In this document: positions 7,475 to 18,944 of the stretch, one piece after another
How positions within the stretch are numbered: position 1 is the stretch's first letter
Layout: each line of letters opens with the position of its first letter
Source of the DNA: Kordia antarctica
GTDB taxonomy: Bacteria > Bacteroidota > Bacteroidia > Flavobacteriales > Flavobacteriaceae
Direction: 5' to 3'
Assembly (NCBI RefSeq): GCF_009901525.1
Contig: NZ_CP019288.1
Span: 4,803,501-4,867,500 of the forward strand
Length of the DNA stretch: 64,000 bases
Position numbers and translations under genes: made by a program
Notes under the pieces: model-generated
Databases searched by the model: none
What the model was told of the DNA's origin: nothing
The model's input: only the letters and a program-made list of their open reading frames with translations

Positions 7475-10400
7475 TTGATGTTCACAAATCAGACTGAAAG
7501 ATTAAATTTCGCCTCGGCAAAACACACACCTGACTATCCAGATTTCCTAGATATTCAGATCAAATCATTCCAAGATTTCTTTCAATTAGAAACGAAATCT
7601 GAAGAGCGTGGCGAAGAAGGATTATACAACACCTTCCAAGAAAACTTTCCAATTACAGACACTCGTAATCAATTCGTATTAGAATTTCTTGATTACTTCG
7701 TCGACCCACCTAGATACAATATTCAAGAATGTATTGAAAGAGGATTAACGTATAGTGTGCCTTTAAAAGCACGTCTAAAACTATATTGTACAGATCCAGA
7801 GCATGAAGACTTTGAAACAATTGTACAGGATGTATATTTAGGAACTATTCCTTATATGACTCCAAGTGGAACGTTCTGTATCAATGGAGCTGAGCGTGTC
7901 GTAGTTTCTCAATTACACCGTTCGCCAGGAGTATTTTTTGGACAATCTTTCCATGCAAATGGAACAAAGCTATATTCTGCCAGAGTAATTCCTTTTAAAG
8001 GATCATGGATAGAATTTGCAACTGATATCAATAGTGTAATGTATGCATATATTGATAGAAAGAAAAAATTACCTGTAACTACACTATTTAGAGCTATCGG
8101 ATTTGAAAGTGATAAAGATATCCTTGAGATATTTGATCTTGCTGAAGAAGTAAAAGTATCTAAAAGTGGACTTAAAAAAGTATTGGGTCGCAAGTTAGCT
8201 GCACGTGTATTAAATACGTGGCATGAAGACTTCGTAGATGAAGATACAGGAGAAGTAGTATCTATCGAACGTAACGAAATCGTTTTGGATAGAGATACTG
8301 TTTTAGAAAAAGAACACATAGAAGAAATCGTGGAAGCTGGTGTAAAAACTGTTCTTTTACACAAAGAAGAAAACCAAGCTGGTGATTACGCGATTATCCA
8401 TAATACATTACAAAAAGATCCTACGAACTCTGAAAAAGAAGCCGTAGAACACATTTATCGTCAACTTCGTAATGCTGAGCCGCCAGATGAGGAAACAGCA
8501 CGTGGTATTATCGATAAACTATTTTTCTCTGACCAACGTTACAACCTTGGAAACGTAGGTCGTTACCGTATGAATAAGAAGTTAGGATTGAATATCGCAA
8601 TGGATAAGCAAGTCTTAACGAAGGAAGATATTATCACCATCATCAAATACTTAATTGAGTTAATTAACTCTAAAGCGGAAATTGATGATATTGATCACTT
8701 ATCTAACAGACGTGTTCGTACAGTAGGAGAACAATTAGCACAACAATTCGGTGTTGGACTTGCGCGTATGGCAAGAACAATCCGTGAGCGTATGAACGTT
8801 AGAGATAACGAGGTATTTACACCAATCGATTTGATTAATGCAAAAACCTTGTCATCTGTAATTAATTCATTCTTCGGAACGAATCAGTTGTCGCAATTCA
8901 TGGATCAAACAAATCCATTAGCAGAAATAACACACAAGCGTCGTCTATCGGCTTTAGGACCTGGAGGACTTTCTAGAGAAAGAGCAGGTTTCGAAGTACG
9001 TGATGTTCACTATACACACTACGGACGTTTATGTCCTATTGAAACACCAGAAGGACCAAACATTGGATTAATATCTTCTCTTGGAGTATTTGCAAAAGTA
9101 AACGCTATGGGATTCTTGGAAACTCCATACCGTAAGGTAGAGAATGGAAAAGTTGATATTAACAATTTTGCATACTTAAGTGCTGAGGAAGAAGAAGGAA
9201 TGAAAATTTCTCAAGCAAACATTCCAACAACTGAAGACGGTACAATCAGTGTTGACAAAATAATTGCACGTGAAGAAGGAGATTTCCCAGTAGTATCTCC
9301 ATCTGAAGTTGATTATACGGATGTTGCACCAAATCAAATAGCATCAATCTCAGCATCGTTAATTCCATTCTTGGAACATGATGATGCCAACCGTGCATTG
9401 ATGGGATCTAACATGATGCGTCAAGCAGTACCATTATTACGTCCACAATCACCAATCGTAGGAACAGGATTAGAGCGTCAAGTAGCTTCTGATTCTAGAG
9501 TATTGATAAATGCTGAAGGCGATGGATTGGCTGAATATGTAGATGCAAATAAAATTACAATCAAGTACGATCGTACGGAAGAAGAAAAATTAGTAAGTTT
9601 TGACGGAGACTCAAAAACATACAACTTAATCAAATTCCGTAAAACGAATCAAAGTACATCTATTAACCTAAAACCAATTATTAAAAAAGGTGATAGAGTT
9701 AAAAAAGGACAAGTACTTTGTGAAGGATATGCAACTCAAAAAGGAGAACTAGCACTTGGACGAAACATGAAGGTTGCCTTCATGCCTTGGAAAGGATATA
9801 ACTTTGAGGATGCAATTGTAATCTCTGAAAAAGTAGTTCGTGAAGACATCTTTACGTCTATTCACATTGACGAATACTCAATGGATGTAAGAGATACAAA
9901 ATTAGGAGCTGAAGAATTAACCAATGACATTCCAAACGTTTCAGAAGAAGCTACAAAAGATTTAGATGAAAATGGAATGATTAGAGTTGGAGCTGAAGTA
10001 AAACCTGGCGACATTCTAATTGGTAAAATTACTCCAAAAGGAGAATCAGATCCTACACCAGAAGAAAAATTATTACGTGCAATCTTTGGAGACAAAGCAG
10101 GTGATGTAAAAGATGCTTCATTAAAAGCGTCTCCATCATTACACGGAGTTGTAATTAATAAAAAATTATTCGCAAGAGCAATCAAAGACAAGCGTAAAAG
10201 AGCGAAAGACAAAGAGGAAATCGCAACTTTAGAACTTGAATACACCACTAAATTCGGAGAATTAAGAGAAGTATTAATTGATAAATTATTTACGCTCGTT
10301 AATGGTAAAACTTCTCAAGGAGTTCAAAATGATCTTGGAGAAGAAGTATTGCCAAAAGGGAAAAAGTTTACACTAAAAATGTTAAACGCAGTAGAAGATT

Positions 10401-11287
10401 ACGCGCATTTAACAGGAGGAACTTGGACTACTGACGATGTTACAAATACTGCAATTGCAGATTTAGTACACAACTATAAAATCAAACTTAATGACCTTCA
10501 AGGAGCATTAAGAAGAGATAAATTTACAATATCAGTTGGAGATGAATTACCAGCAGGAATTTTAAAACTAGCTAAAGTTTACATCGCTAAAAAACGTAAA
10601 CTAAAAGTAGGTGATAAAATGGCAGGTCGTCACGGAAACAAAGGTATTGTAGCTCGTATTGTTCGTCAAGAAGATATGCCTTTCTTGGAAGATGGTACGC
10701 CAGTAGATATCGTATTAAATCCATTAGGAGTACCTTCTCGTATGAATATCGGTCAAATTTATGAAACGGTATTAGGATGGGCAGGAGAAAAACTAGATAA
10801 AAAATATGCTACGCCAATCTTTGATGGTGCTTCATTAGATCAAATTAATGAAATCACTGACGAAGCTGGTGTTCCAAGATTTGGACATACATACTTATAT
10901 GATGGTGGAACAGGAGAACGTTTCGATCAGCCGGCAACGGTAGGTATTATTTACATGCTGAAACTAGGACACATGGTAGATGACAAAATGCACGCACGTT
11001 CCATAGGACCATATTCATTAATTACGCAACAACCATTAGGTGGTAAAGCACAATTTGGTGGACAACGTTTTGGAGAAATGGAAGTTTGGGCATTAGAAGC
11101 ATATGGAGCATCTAGCACACTAAGAGAAATACTGACTGTAAAATCTGATGATGTAATTGGTAGAGCCAAAACTTACGAAGCTATCGTAAAAGGGGAACCA
11201 ATGCCAGAACCAGGATTACCTGAATCATTCAATGTATTAATGCATGAATTGAAAGGTCTTGGATTAGACATTAGATTAGAGGAATAA
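7475..11287 (+). CDS. rpoB: DNA-directed RNA polymerase subunit beta
   Basis: A 1270-residue beta subunit, normal for Bacteroidota. The rifampicin-pocket segment around residues 472-505 reads [20 protein letters not shown]; the Asp, His and Ser positions that usually mutate to resistance have wild-type residues. The [20 protein letters not shown] stretch lies near 500, [19 protein letters not shown] near 645, and the active-site loop [14 protein letters not shown] near 1045. With beta' it forms the catalytic cleft of the core enzyme. It lies 122 bases after rplL behind an attenuator-like hairpin and 67 bases before rpoC. The first two codons are both ATG; either could start. Confidence 0.98.
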   Translation: MMFTNQTERLNFASAKHTPDYPDFLDIQIKSFQDFFQLETKSEERGEEGLYNTFQENFPITDTRNQFVLEFLDYFVDPPRYNIQECIERGLTYSVPLKARLKLYCTDPEHEDFETIVQDVYLGTIPYMTPSGTFCINGAERVVVSQLHRSPGVFFGQSFHANGTKLYSARVIPFKGSWIEFATDINSVMYAYIDRKKKLPVTTLFRAIGFESDKDILEIFDLAEEVKVSKSGLKKVLGRKLAARVLNTWHEDFVDEDTGEVVSIERNEIVLDRDTVLEKEHIEEIVEAGVKTVLLHKEENQAGDYAIIHNTLQKDPTNSEKEAVEHIYRQLRNAEPPDEETARGIIDKLFFSDQRYNLGNVGRYRMNKKLGLNIAMDKQVLTKEDIITIIKYLIELINSKAEIDDIDHLSNRRVRTVGEQLAQQFGVGLARMARTIRERMNVRDNEVFTPIDLINAKTLSSVINSFFGTNQLSQFMDQTNPLAEITHKRRLSALGPGGLSRERAGFEVRDVHYTHYGRLCPIETPEGPNIGLISSLGVFAKVNAMGFLETPYRKVENGKVDINNFAYLSAEEEEGMKISQANIPTTEDGTISVDKIIAREEGDFPVVSPSEVDYTDVAPNQIASISASLIPFLEHDDANRALMGSNMMRQAVPLLRPQSPIVGTGLERQVASDSRVLINAEGDGLAEYVDANKITIKYDRTEEEKLVSFDGDSKTYNLIKFRKTNQSTSINLKPIIKKGDRVKKGQVLCEGYATQKGELALGRNMKVAFMPWKGYNFEDAIVISEKVVREDIFTSIHIDEYSMDVRDTKLGAEELTNDIPNVSEEATKDLDENGMIRVGAEVKPGDILIGKITPKGESDPTPEEKLLRAIFGDKAGDVKDASLKASPSLHGVVINKKLFARAIKDKRKRAKDKEEIATLELEYTTKFGELREVLIDKLFTLVNGKTSQGVQNDLGEEVLPKGKKFTLKMLNAVEDYAHLTGGTWTTDDVTNTAIADLVHNYKIKLNDLQGALRRDKFTISVGDELPAGILKLAKVYIAKKRKLKVGDKMAGRHGNKGIVARIVRQEDMPFLEDGTPVDIVLNPLGVPSRMNIGQIYETVLGWAGEKLDKKYATPIFDGASLDQINEITDEAGVPRFGHTYLYDGGTGERFDQPATVGIIYMLKLGHMVDDKMHARSIGPYSLITQQPLGGKAQFGGQRFGEMEVWALEAYGASSTLREILTVKSDDVIGRAKTYEAIVKGEPMPEPGLPESFNVLMHELKGLGLDIRLEE

Positions 11288-11295
11288 TTATAAAC

Positions 11296-11320
11296 GCCGT
11301 GTAACTTTTTGTTGCACGGC
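11296..11320 (+). other. Hairpin in the rpoB-rpoC spacer
   Basis: GCCGTGTAAC (11296-11305) and GTTGCACGGC (11311-11320) form a ten-pair stem (one T-G pair) around TTTTT. No T-run follows, so it is not a standard terminator. It may be an RNA processing or stability element between the two large subunit genes. Confidence 0.55.
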
Positions 11321-11354
11321 TATAAGTACACATAATTCATTATCAACCATTAGT

Positions 11355-14300
11355 ATGGCAAGAAATAGAGATAAGAATACTGTAAAGAGATTTAATAAAA
11401 TCTCGATAGGTTTAGCCTCTCCGGAGTCTATATTAGGAGCTTCAAAAGGTGAAGTCCTAAAACCTGAAACAATCAACTATCGTACACACAAACCTGAGCG
11501 TGACGGATTATTCTGTGAGCGTATCTTCGGTCCTGTAAAGGATTACGAATGTGCTTGTGGTAAATACAAAAGAATTCGCTACAAAGGAATCGTATGTGAC
11601 CGATGTGGTGTTGAAGTAACAGAAAAAAAAGTACGTAGAGATAGAGTTGGACATATCAACCTTGTAGTGCCAGTTGCACACATTTGGTATTTCCGTTCGT
11701 TACCAAACAAAATTGGATACCTTTTAGGATTACCATCTAAGAAATTAGACATGATTATTTACTACGAACGTTATGTAGTAATTCAGCCAGGTGAAGCTAA
11801 AAATGAAGAAGGTGAGCCAGTTCAAAAAATGGATTTCCTTACGGAAGAAGAATACTTAAATATTCTTGAATCGCTTCCACAAGAAAATCTATATCTAGAC
11901 GATAAAGATCCTAAGAAATTTATCGCTAAAATGGGTGCTGAATGTTTAATTGAATTATTATCTAGAATTGATTTAGATCAATTATCATTCGATTTAAGAC
12001 ACAAAGCAAACAACGAAACATCTAAGCAACGTAAAACGGAAGCGTTAAAGCGTTTGCAAGTTGTTGAAGCGTTACGTGATGCGAACAAAAATCGTGAAAA
12101 CCGTCCGGAATGGATGATCATGAAAGTTGTTCCTGTAATTCCACCAGAATTACGCCCGTTAGTACCACTTGATGGTGGTCGTTTTGCAACGTCTGATTTA
12201 AATGATTTATACCGTAGAGTAATTATCAGAAACAATCGTTTAAAAAGATTAATGGAGATCAAAGCTCCAGAAGTAATCTTGCGTAACGAGAAGCGTATGC
12301 TTCAAGAATCTGTAGATTCATTATTCGATAACACGCGTAAATCATCAGCAGTAAAAACAGATTCTAACAGACCGTTAAAATCATTATCTGATTCCTTAAA
12401 AGGTAAGCAAGGACGTTTCCGTCAAAACTTACTTGGAAAACGTGTGGATTATTCTGCGCGTTCAGTAATTGTTGTAGGTCCAGAATTAAAATTATCTGAA
12501 TGTGGATTGCCTAAAAATATGGCAGCAGAACTTTACAAGCCTTTCGTAATTAGAAAACTAATTGAAAGAGGAATTGTAAAAACTGTAAAATCTGCAAAGA
12601 AAATTATAGACAAGAAAGAACCAGTAGTTTGGGACATTCTTGACAACGTTATTAAAGGTCATCCAGTATTACTAAACCGTGCGCCTACGTTGCACAGACT
12701 TGGTATACAGGCGTTTCAGCCAAAGCTAATTGAAGGAAAAGCAATTCAGTTGCATCCATTAGTATGTACAGCATTCAACGCCGATTTTGATGGAGATCAA
12801 ATGGCAGTTCATTTACCATTAGGACCAGAAGCAATCTTAGAAGCACAACTATTAATGTTAGCTTCTCACAACATTCTGAATCCAGCAAATGGTTCGCCAA
12901 TTACAGTACCTTCACAAGATATGGTACTTGGTTTATACTATATGACGAAGTTGCGTAAATCTACTCCAGAAAGAAAAATTGTTGGTGAAGGTTTAACATT
13001 CTACTCTGCAGAAGAAGTAGTAATGGCGTACAATGAGAAAAAAATAGAGTTAAATGCTTCGATGAAAATTAGAGCAATGGACTTTAATGAAGAAGGAAAA
13101 TTAGTTCCGCAAATTATCGAAACAACTGTTGGACGTGTACTTTTTAACGAAAAAGTTCCAGCAGCAGCAGGTTATATCAATAAAGTATTAACGAAAAAAT
13201 CGTTACGTAATATTATTGGTGATATTTTAAGAGTTACTGATATTCCTACGACAGCAGATTTCTTAGATGAAATTAAAGGTCTTGGATACGGATTTGCCTT
13301 TAGAGGTGGATTATCATTCAGTTTAGGAGATATTATCATTCCAAAAGAAAAGCAATCGTTAATTGACAATGCTAACAAAGAGGTTGATAAAATTACCGCA
13401 AGTTATAACATGGGATTAATTACCAATAACGAGCGTTACAACCAAGTAATTGACAGATGGACAACAACGAATGCAAACCTTACGGAGTTGTCTATGAAGC
13501 ACATTAGTGAAGATCAACAAGGATTTAACTCTGTGTATATGATGCTTGATTCTGGAGCCCGTGGTTCTAAAGAGCAGATTCGTCAGTTAACTGGTATGCG
13601 TGGATTAATGGCGAAGCCGAAAAAATCGACTGCCGGTGGTGGAGAAATTATTGAAAACCCAATTCTTTCTAACTTTAAAGAAGGATTATCGATCTTAGAA
13701 TACTTTATCTCTACGCACGGTGCGCGTAAAGGTCTTGCCGATACCGCATTAAAAACTGCCGATGCAGGATACTTAACACGTCGTTTAGTAGATGTATCTC
13801 AAGATGTAATTGTGAACATTCATGATTGTGAAACATTACGAGGTGTAGATGTAATGGCATTAAAGAAAAATGAAGATGTTGTAGAGCCATTAAAAGAACG
13901 TATTCTTGGTAGAGTTGCATTGCAAAATGTATACAATCCATTAACAGAAGATGTTTTAGTAGAAGCTGGACAAGAAATTTCAGAAGAAATAGCTCAAATT
14001 ATAGAAGACTCACCAGTAGAATCAGTAGAAGTAAGATCACCATTAACATGTGAAGCGAAAAAAGGTATTTGCGCAAAATGTTACGGAAGAAACCTTTCTA
14101 CTAACAAAATGGTTCAAATTGGAGAAGCTGTTGGAGTTGTAGCTGCACAATCTATTGGAGAACCAGGTACACAGTTAACGCTACGTACGTTCCACCTTGG
14201 AGGAGTTGCAGGTAACATTTCTGATGAAAACCAATTACTTGCTAAATTTGGCGGTGTTGCTGAAATAGAAGAACTAAAAACAGTGAAAGCTGAAGCTAGT

Positions 14301-15653
14301 GATGGGAAAATTACGAATGTTGTAATTTCTCGTACTTCTGAAATTAAAGTAATCGACAAGAAAACAGGAATCACTTTAAGTACAAATAATATTTCTTATG
14401 GTTCAACAATCTTTGTGAAAAACGGAGATGTTGTGAAAGCAGGAGATGTTATTACACAATGGGATCCATATAACGGATCTATTATCTCTGAATTTGGAGG
14501 TAAAATTCAATTTGAAAACATTGAACAAGGTATTACGTTCCAAGTAGAAATTGATGAGCAAACAGGATTCCAAGAAAAAGTAATCTCTGAATCTAGAAAT
14601 AAAAAATTAATACCAACGCTACAAATCCTTGATAAAAAAGGAGAAATTCAACGTTCATACAACTTACCAGTAGGTTCTCACTTAATGGTAGAAGACAATG
14701 AAAAAATTGAAGTAGGTAAAGTATTAGTAAAAATACCACGTAAGTCATCCAAAACTGGAGATATTACAGGAGGTTTGCCACGTGTAACAGAATTATTTGA
14801 AGCGCGTAATCCTTCTAATCCAGCGGTAGTTTCTGAAATTGATGGAGTCATTTCTTTTGGTAAAATTAAAAGAGGTAACCGTGAAATCATTGTAGAATCT
14901 AAATTTGAAGACGTTCGGAAGTATTTAGTAAAATTATCTAATCAAATCTTAGTACAAGAAAATGATTACGTAAGAGCAGGAATGCCACTTTCGGATGGTT
15001 CTATTACACCAAATGATATTTTAAATATCAAAGGACCTTCTGCGGTACAGCAGTACTTAGTAAATGAAGTACAAGAAGTATATCGTTTACAAGGTGTGAA
15101 AATTAATGACAAGCACTTTGAGGTAATTATTCGTCAAATGATGCGTAAAGTAAGAATTGGAGATCCAGGAGATACTATTTTCTTAGAAAACCAATTAATT
15201 CATAAGTCTGACTTTATCAGAGAAAATGATAATCTTTACGGTCAAAAAGTAGTGGAAGATGCAGGCGATTCAGAAAACTTTAAACCAGGACAAATCCTTT
15301 CTCCAAGAGAATTGAGAGATGAAAATTCTGTGTTAAGAAGAGCTGATAAGCAATTAGTATCTGCAAGAGAAGTAGTTCCGGCAACGGCAACACCAATCTT
15401 ACAAGGTATTACAAGAGCTTCATTACAGACGAAATCATTCATCTCTGCAGCATCGTTCCAGGAAACAACAAAAGTACTGAACGAAGCAGCTGTAAGTGGT
15501 AAAATTGATACACTTGAAGGATTAAAAGAAAATGTAATTGTTGGACATAGAATACCAGCAGGAACGGGAATGCGTAAGTACGATGATATCATTGTAGGTT
15601 CGAAAGAAGAATACAACGAAATTATGGCTGCAAAGCATGAAATAAACTTTTAA
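11355..15653 (+). CDS. rpoC: DNA-directed RNA polymerase subunit beta'
   Basis: A 1432-residue beta' subunit. The N-terminal zinc ribbon (about residues 66-90) is [16 protein letters not shown] followed by DRCG. The catalytic magnesium loop [12 protein letters not shown] lies near 475-486. The trigger-loop region [19 protein letters not shown] lies near 935. The second zinc site uses the Cys in HDCETLRG (about 825) and [13 protein letters not shown] (about 900). Length and motifs are complete. It is followed after three bases by a small DUF3467 gene. Confidence 0.98.
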   Translation: MARNRDKNTVKRFNKISIGLASPESILGASKGEVLKPETINYRTHKPERDGLFCERIFGPVKDYECACGKYKRIRYKGIVCDRCGVEVTEKKVRRDRVGHINLVVPVAHIWYFRSLPNKIGYLLGLPSKKLDMIIYYERYVVIQPGEAKNEEGEPVQKMDFLTEEEYLNILESLPQENLYLDDKDPKKFIAKMGAECLIELLSRIDLDQLSFDLRHKANNETSKQRKTEALKRLQVVEALRDANKNRENRPEWMIMKVVPVIPPELRPLVPLDGGRFATSDLNDLYRRVIIRNNRLKRLMEIKAPEVILRNEKRMLQESVDSLFDNTRKSSAVKTDSNRPLKSLSDSLKGKQGRFRQNLLGKRVDYSARSVIVVGPELKLSECGLPKNMAAELYKPFVIRKLIERGIVKTVKSAKKIIDKKEPVVWDILDNVIKGHPVLLNRAPTLHRLGIQAFQPKLIEGKAIQLHPLVCTAFNADFDGDQMAVHLPLGPEAILEAQLLMLASHNILNPANGSPITVPSQDMVLGLYYMTKLRKSTPERKIVGEGLTFYSAEEVVMAYNEKKIELNASMKIRAMDFNEEGKLVPQIIETTVGRVLFNEKVPAAAGYINKVLTKKSLRNIIGDILRVTDIPTTADFLDEIKGLGYGFAFRGGLSFSLGDIIIPKEKQSLIDNANKEVDKITASYNMGLITNNERYNQVIDRWTTTNANLTELSMKHISEDQQGFNSVYMMLDSGARGSKEQIRQLTGMRGLMAKPKKSTAGGGEIIENPILSNFKEGLSILEYFISTHGARKGLADTALKTADAGYLTRRLVDVSQDVIVNIHDCETLRGVDVMALKKNEDVVEPLKERILGRVALQNVYNPLTEDVLVEAGQEISEEIAQIIEDSPVESVEVRSPLTCEAKKGICAKCYGRNLSTNKMVQIGEAVGVVAAQSIGEPGTQLTLRTFHLGGVAGNISDENQLLAKFGGVAEIEELKTVKAEASDGKITNVVISRTSEIKVIDKKTGITLSTNNISYGSTIFVKNGDVVKAGDVITQWDPYNGSIISEFGGKIQFENIEQGITFQVEIDEQTGFQEKVISESRNKKLIPTLQILDKKGEIQRSYNLPVGSHLMVEDNEKIEVGKVLVKIPRKSSKTGDITGGLPRVTELFEARNPSNPAVVSEIDGVISFGKIKRGNREIIVESKFEDVRKYLVKLSNQILVQENDYVRAGMPLSDGSITPNDILNIKGPSAVQQYLVNEVQEVYRLQGVKINDKHFEVIIRQMMRKVRIGDPGDTIFLENQLIHKSDFIRENDNLYGQKVVEDAGDSENFKPGQILSPRELRDENSVLRRADKQLVSAREVVPATATPILQGITRASLQTKSFISAASFQETTKVLNEAAVSGKIDTLEGLKENVIVGHRIPAGTGMRKYDDIIVGSKEEYNEIMAAKHEINF

Positions 15654-15656
15654 TAC

Positions 15657-15968
15657 ATGAACAACGACAAAGCAAACGAAAAGCAAATCAATATAGAGTT
15701 GGATGATGCAACTGCGGAAGGAATTTATTCCAACCTAGCAATCATTAACCATTCAGCTTCTGAATTTGTGGTAGATTTTGTAAACATTATGCCAGGGCGA
15801 CCAAAGGCAAAAGTAAAATCTAGAATTGTGTTAACACCACAACATGCAAAACGATTAATGAAGGCATTAGGTGAAAACATTCAGCGCTTTGAAAAAGCTC
15901 ATGGAAAAATCAAAGAATTTGAACATCCTACAATTCCAATGAATTTTGGACCGACAGGAGAAGCATAA
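15657..15968 (+). CDS. DUF3467 family protein
   Basis: A 103-residue cytoplasmic protein that I recognise as DUF3467 from the segments EGIYSNLAIINHSASEFVVD, FVNIMPGRPKAKVKSRIVLT and AKRLMKALGENI. The biochemical function is unknown. The start lies three bases after the rpoC stop, so it is translated from the same message; a strong terminator follows directly. Co-transcription with rpoC is regular in Bacteroidota as far as I recall, which suggests a role tied to transcription or to its regulation, but that is inference only. Confidence 0.85.
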   Translation: MNNDKANEKQINIELDDATAEGIYSNLAIINHSASEFVVDFVNIMPGRPKAKVKSRIVLTPQHAKRLMKALGENIQRFEKAHGKIKEFEHPTIPMNFGPTGEA

Positions 15969-15971
15969 ACT

Positions 15972-16006
15972 AAAAAAACCTCAATTTTCGAATTGAGGTT
16001 TTTTTT
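15972..16006 (+). terminator. Terminator of the rpoBC-DUF3467 operon
   Basis: AACCTCAATT and AATTGAGGTT pair around a TTCG tetraloop and are followed by eight T. It begins four bases after the DUF3467 stop codon. Confidence 0.92.
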
Positions 16007-16106
16007 ATTTTATAAGTATTTTAAAAATCTATGACTATTAATATAAAATAGATTTTTGTTATAGAGTCCAAAAAACAGGCTTCTATATTTAAAACCTAAT
16101 GCACAA

Positions 16107-16140
16107 AAAAAAGACATTCACATATATGAATGTCTTTTTT
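16107..16140. terminator. Bidirectional terminator between DUF3467 gene and prfC
   Basis: AAAAAAGACATTCA and TGAATGTCTTTTTT form a long stem flanked by A-run and T-run on the two sides, so it can act on both strands. It lies between convergent transcription units and serves prfC from the - strand. The rest of the spacer 15969-16213 holds nothing else that I see. Confidence 0.85.
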
Positions 16141-16213
16141 ATTTAAAACTGTTACATGGCTTTAGAATGATTATTTAATCATTCAATCTTCAATTCTTCA
16201 ATTATTTTTTTCA

Positions 16214-17800
16214 TCAATATTCACTCGTAAAGTGGAATTTAATTTTAGGATATTTCTGCTGTGTCATCTGTAATGAAAAAGAAGAATCGGCAAGGAAAAC
16301 CATTTTATCTTCTTTGTCACGTGCTAAAAATTTCTGTTTTACACGCTTGAAATCTAAAAACTGAGGATCTTTTTCATTATCAACTTCAATCCAACATGCT
16401 TTAAAAACATTCAAATTTTCATACGAACATTTTGCGCCATATTCATGTTCCAATCGATATTGAATCACTTCGTATTGAAGCGCTCCAACGGTTCCAATAA
16501 TCTTTCTATTGTTTAAATCTAGCGTAAATAATTGTGCAACTCCTTCATCCATTAACTGACTAATTCCTTTATTCAATTGCTTAGATTTCATCGGATCCGC
16601 ATTGTTAATATACCTAAAATGTTCTGGCGAAAAGCTAGGAACACCTTTGTAATTCATCTGTTCTCCAGCGGTTAACGTATCCCCAATTTTGAAATTTCCG
16701 GTATCATGCAAACCAACAATATCACCTGGGAATGATTCATCTACAATCTGTTTTTTCTCTGCAAAAAAAGCATTCGGACTTGAAAATTTTAGGTTCTTAT
16801 CAAGTCGAACATGTAAATAAGGAGTATTTCTTTTAAAAACTCCAGAAACAATTTTTATAAAGGCAAGTCTATCTCTATGTTTAGGATCCATGTTGGCATG
16901 AATTTTAAAAACAAAGCCTGAAAAATCTTTCTCATTCGGGTGTACCAAACGCGTGTCAGATTCTTTCGGTCGTGGTGTTGGCGCAATTTCAACAAAACAA
17001 TCAAGCAATTCTCTCACTCCAAAATTATTCAAGGCAGAACCGAAAAATACAGGCTGTAATTCTCCATTAAGATATTCTGTTCTATCAAAATTTGGATACA
17101 CTTCCATTGCTAATTCCAACTCTTCACGTAAAGTTTCTGCGGCAGTTTCGCCGATATACGTTTCTAGTTTAGGATTGTTTACATCTTCAAAATGAATTGC
17201 TTTTGAAATGGTTTGTTTATTATCTCCTGTAAATAAATTAATATTCCTTTCCCAAATATTATAAATTCCCTTAAAATCGTAGCCCATACCAATAGGGAAA
17301 CTTAAAGGTGTAACGCGCAAGCCTAATTTCTGCTCAACTTCATCTAACAAGTCAAAAGCATCTTTTCCTTCTCTATCCAACTTATTAATAAAAACAATAA
17401 TTGGAATCTTTCGCATGCGGCAAACTTCGACTAATTTTTCTGTTTGTTCTTCCACACCTTTTGCAACATCAATCACAACAATTACACTATCAACAGCGCT
17501 TAATGTGCGAAAAGTATCTTCTGCAAAATCCTTGTGTCCTGGTGTGTCTAAAATGTTGATTTTCTTGTTCTTATAGATAAAAGCTAATACCGAAGTTGCC
17601 ACAGAAATTCCTCTTTGGCGTTCAATTTCCATAAAGTCACTCGTAGCTCCTTTTTTGATCTTATTATTCTTCACAGCTCCAGCTTCTTGAATGGCTCCAC
17701 CAAAGAGTAATAACTTCTCTGTTAATGTTGTCTTTCCTGCATCGGGATGTGAAATAATGCCAAAGGTTCTTCGCTTATTAATTTCTTTTTCTAGACTCAT
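16214..17800 (-). CDS. prfC: Peptide chain release factor 3
   Basis: A 528-residue GTPase that recycles RF1/RF2 after translation termination. The G domain has SHPDAGKTTLTEKLL (residues 17-31), the switch I stretch with RQRGISVATSVL, DTPGHKDFAEDTFRTL and the base motif INKLDREGKDAFD. RF3-specific segments follow, such as PFFKIG-like GNFKIGDTLTAGE and GVPSFSPEHFRYI. Length matches RF3 and is shorter than EF-G. It is convergent to the rpoC operon and divergent from the accessory locus at 18,091, and seems to be a single-gene unit. Confidence 0.96.
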   Translation of the reverse strand: MSLEKEINKRRTFGIISHPDAGKTTLTEKLLLFGGAIQEAGAVKNNKIKKGATSDFMEIERQRGISVATSVLAFIYKNKKINILDTPGHKDFAEDTFRTLSAVDSVIVVIDVAKGVEEQTEKLVEVCRMRKIPIIVFINKLDREGKDAFDLLDEVEQKLGLRVTPLSFPIGMGYDFKGIYNIWERNINLFTGDNKQTISKAIHFEDVNNPKLETYIGETAAETLREELELAMEVYPNFDRTEYLNGELQPVFFGSALNNFGVRELLDCFVEIAPTPRPKESDTRLVHPNEKDFSGFVFKIHANMDPKHRDRLAFIKIVSGVFKRNTPYLHVRLDKNLKFSSPNAFFAEKKQIVDESFPGDIVGLHDTGNFKIGDTLTAGEQMNYKGVPSFSPEHFRYINNADPMKSKQLNKGISQLMDEGVAQLFTLDLNNRKIIGTVGALQYEVIQYRLEHEYGAKCSYENLNVFKACWIEVDNEKDPQFLDFKRVKQKFLARDKEDKMVFLADSSFSLQMTQQKYPKIKFHFTSEY

Positions 17801-18090
17801 CTGAAATATTTAAATAGGCATCAAAAATATCACTTTTAAATCAAATAAGACATAAAGTTACTAACAACTTAAGGTAGCAAACTGTATTTTTTTTAACAAA
17901 AACAGTATAAATACTATAAAAAACATAATAAGCACTTTAACGATAAAATTAGCATTTCATCGAAAAAACAAATCCTTTCATGGGTATTGATGCGTATATC
18001 TATGTATGAGTTATTACATTTGTTAATAGTTCGTTAAAAGAATAACCTAGTAAATCCTTTTTATTAACAACCTTAAAAAGAAGTATACGA
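17801..18090. promoter_or_regulatory. Divergent promoter region between prfC and the accessory locus
   Basis: A 290-base AT-rich spacer without a gene. On the + strand TACATTTG (18015-18022) matches the Bacteroidota -7 box and lies 68 bases before the first ATG of the accessory locus; only a weak TTG occurs upstream (17987-17989), at a longer spacing than usual. On the - strand TATTTTTG (17829-17822) fits the -7 pattern for prfC, but lacks a good -33 box. Confidence 0.35.
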
Positions 18091-18933
18091 ATGCAAAACA
18101 TTACTATTGATGCACTGTTGAGAGGTAAACTTTCATGCAGTATATCTTTTGTTTTATTAATTGTTAAGAAGTTTTCTCCCATATTTATTTTGTGGCTTTC
18201 TATGCTACAAATAACTCATGCGCAGGAGAAAACTGTGTATGATGTTCAAAACCTGATGCTAGATGAAACTACGGCTGACGGAATTATTTCCTTTCAAACT
18301 ATAGTGCCACATCTAACAGGTGTTGCTAATTTAAGACATCATGTTTACGAAAATCAAGAGCTGTATCCTATGGAGCAAAAAGCGATTGAAACAAGTAGAG
18401 ATAAAAAGCACGAAGCGCACAAACGATGGGAACGATACATGCGAAAACTGCCTGTATATGTTTACATAGCGAAAGATATCCAAAATTATATTTCGGTAAC
18501 CACAGAAATCAGTGATCATTTTACGGTTTGTCAAAAATTTACTGACAAGCTTGTTGTGAACATTGAAAATAAAAATGAATATCCGATTAGTGCAGAAATA
18601 GAACTTGAAACTGGGAGTATTATAAACTTTCCGAAATCAAAAGATGACGTAAAAATTTCATACAATAAAAATAAAAATATAACTTTCAATTACATTGGTA
18701 ATGGAAGAGCAACATTTAGTTTACCTCCTAAATCAAAAGTATCTGCAATAATACCAGTAGTGTACAGTTGTGACGGAAATAATGGTAAAACAAACAAAAC
18801 TGATAACAGCCAAATCTCGATAAATCACAAGATTAATCTTGTTGGGTACGTTTACAACAGTGAAAAAAAGGAGTTATACAGAATAACTTCTTTCCCTGTG
18901 ACTACCTCAATGATTAAACTTGGATATCTATAA
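18091..18933 (+). CDS. Exported protein of unknown function, first gene of the giant-protein locus
   Basis: A 280-residue protein that I do not recognise. A hydrophobic stretch (about residues 29-44, FSPIFILWLSMLQITHAQ) ending in HAQ looks like a signal peptide with cleavage near residue 45, preceded by an unusually long N-terminal extension; no ATG lies closer. The mature part has a charged helical segment (about 100-120, rich in Lys, Arg, His and Glu) and then strand-rich sequence with repeated 'VNIENKNEYPISAEIELE'-like strands, suggesting a beta-sandwich. Two cysteines (in FTVCQ and VYSCDG) could pair. Its stop codon lies 11 bases before the giant gene, so the two are probably co-transcribed; it may be a partner, chaperone or anchor of that protein, but this is inference. 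Confidence 0.75.
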   Translation: MQNITIDALLRGKLSCSISFVLLIVKKFSPIFILWLSMLQITHAQEKTVYDVQNLMLDETTADGIISFQTIVPHLTGVANLRHHVYENQELYPMEQKAIETSRDKKHEAHKRWERYMRKLPVYVYIAKDIQNYISVTTEISDHFTVCQKFTDKLVVNIENKNEYPISAEIELETGSIINFPKSKDDVKISYNKNKNITFNYIGNGRATFSLPPKSKVSAIIPVVYSCDGNNGKTNKTDNSQISINHKINLVGYVYNSEKKELYRITSFPVTTSMIKLGYL

Positions 18934-18944
18934 AATAAAGTTTC

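Noticed and set aside
17822-17829. TATTTTTG on the - strand as prfC promoter
   Set aside because: It matches the -7 pattern, but no -33 TTTG lies at a suitable distance and such AT-rich matches are common by chance.
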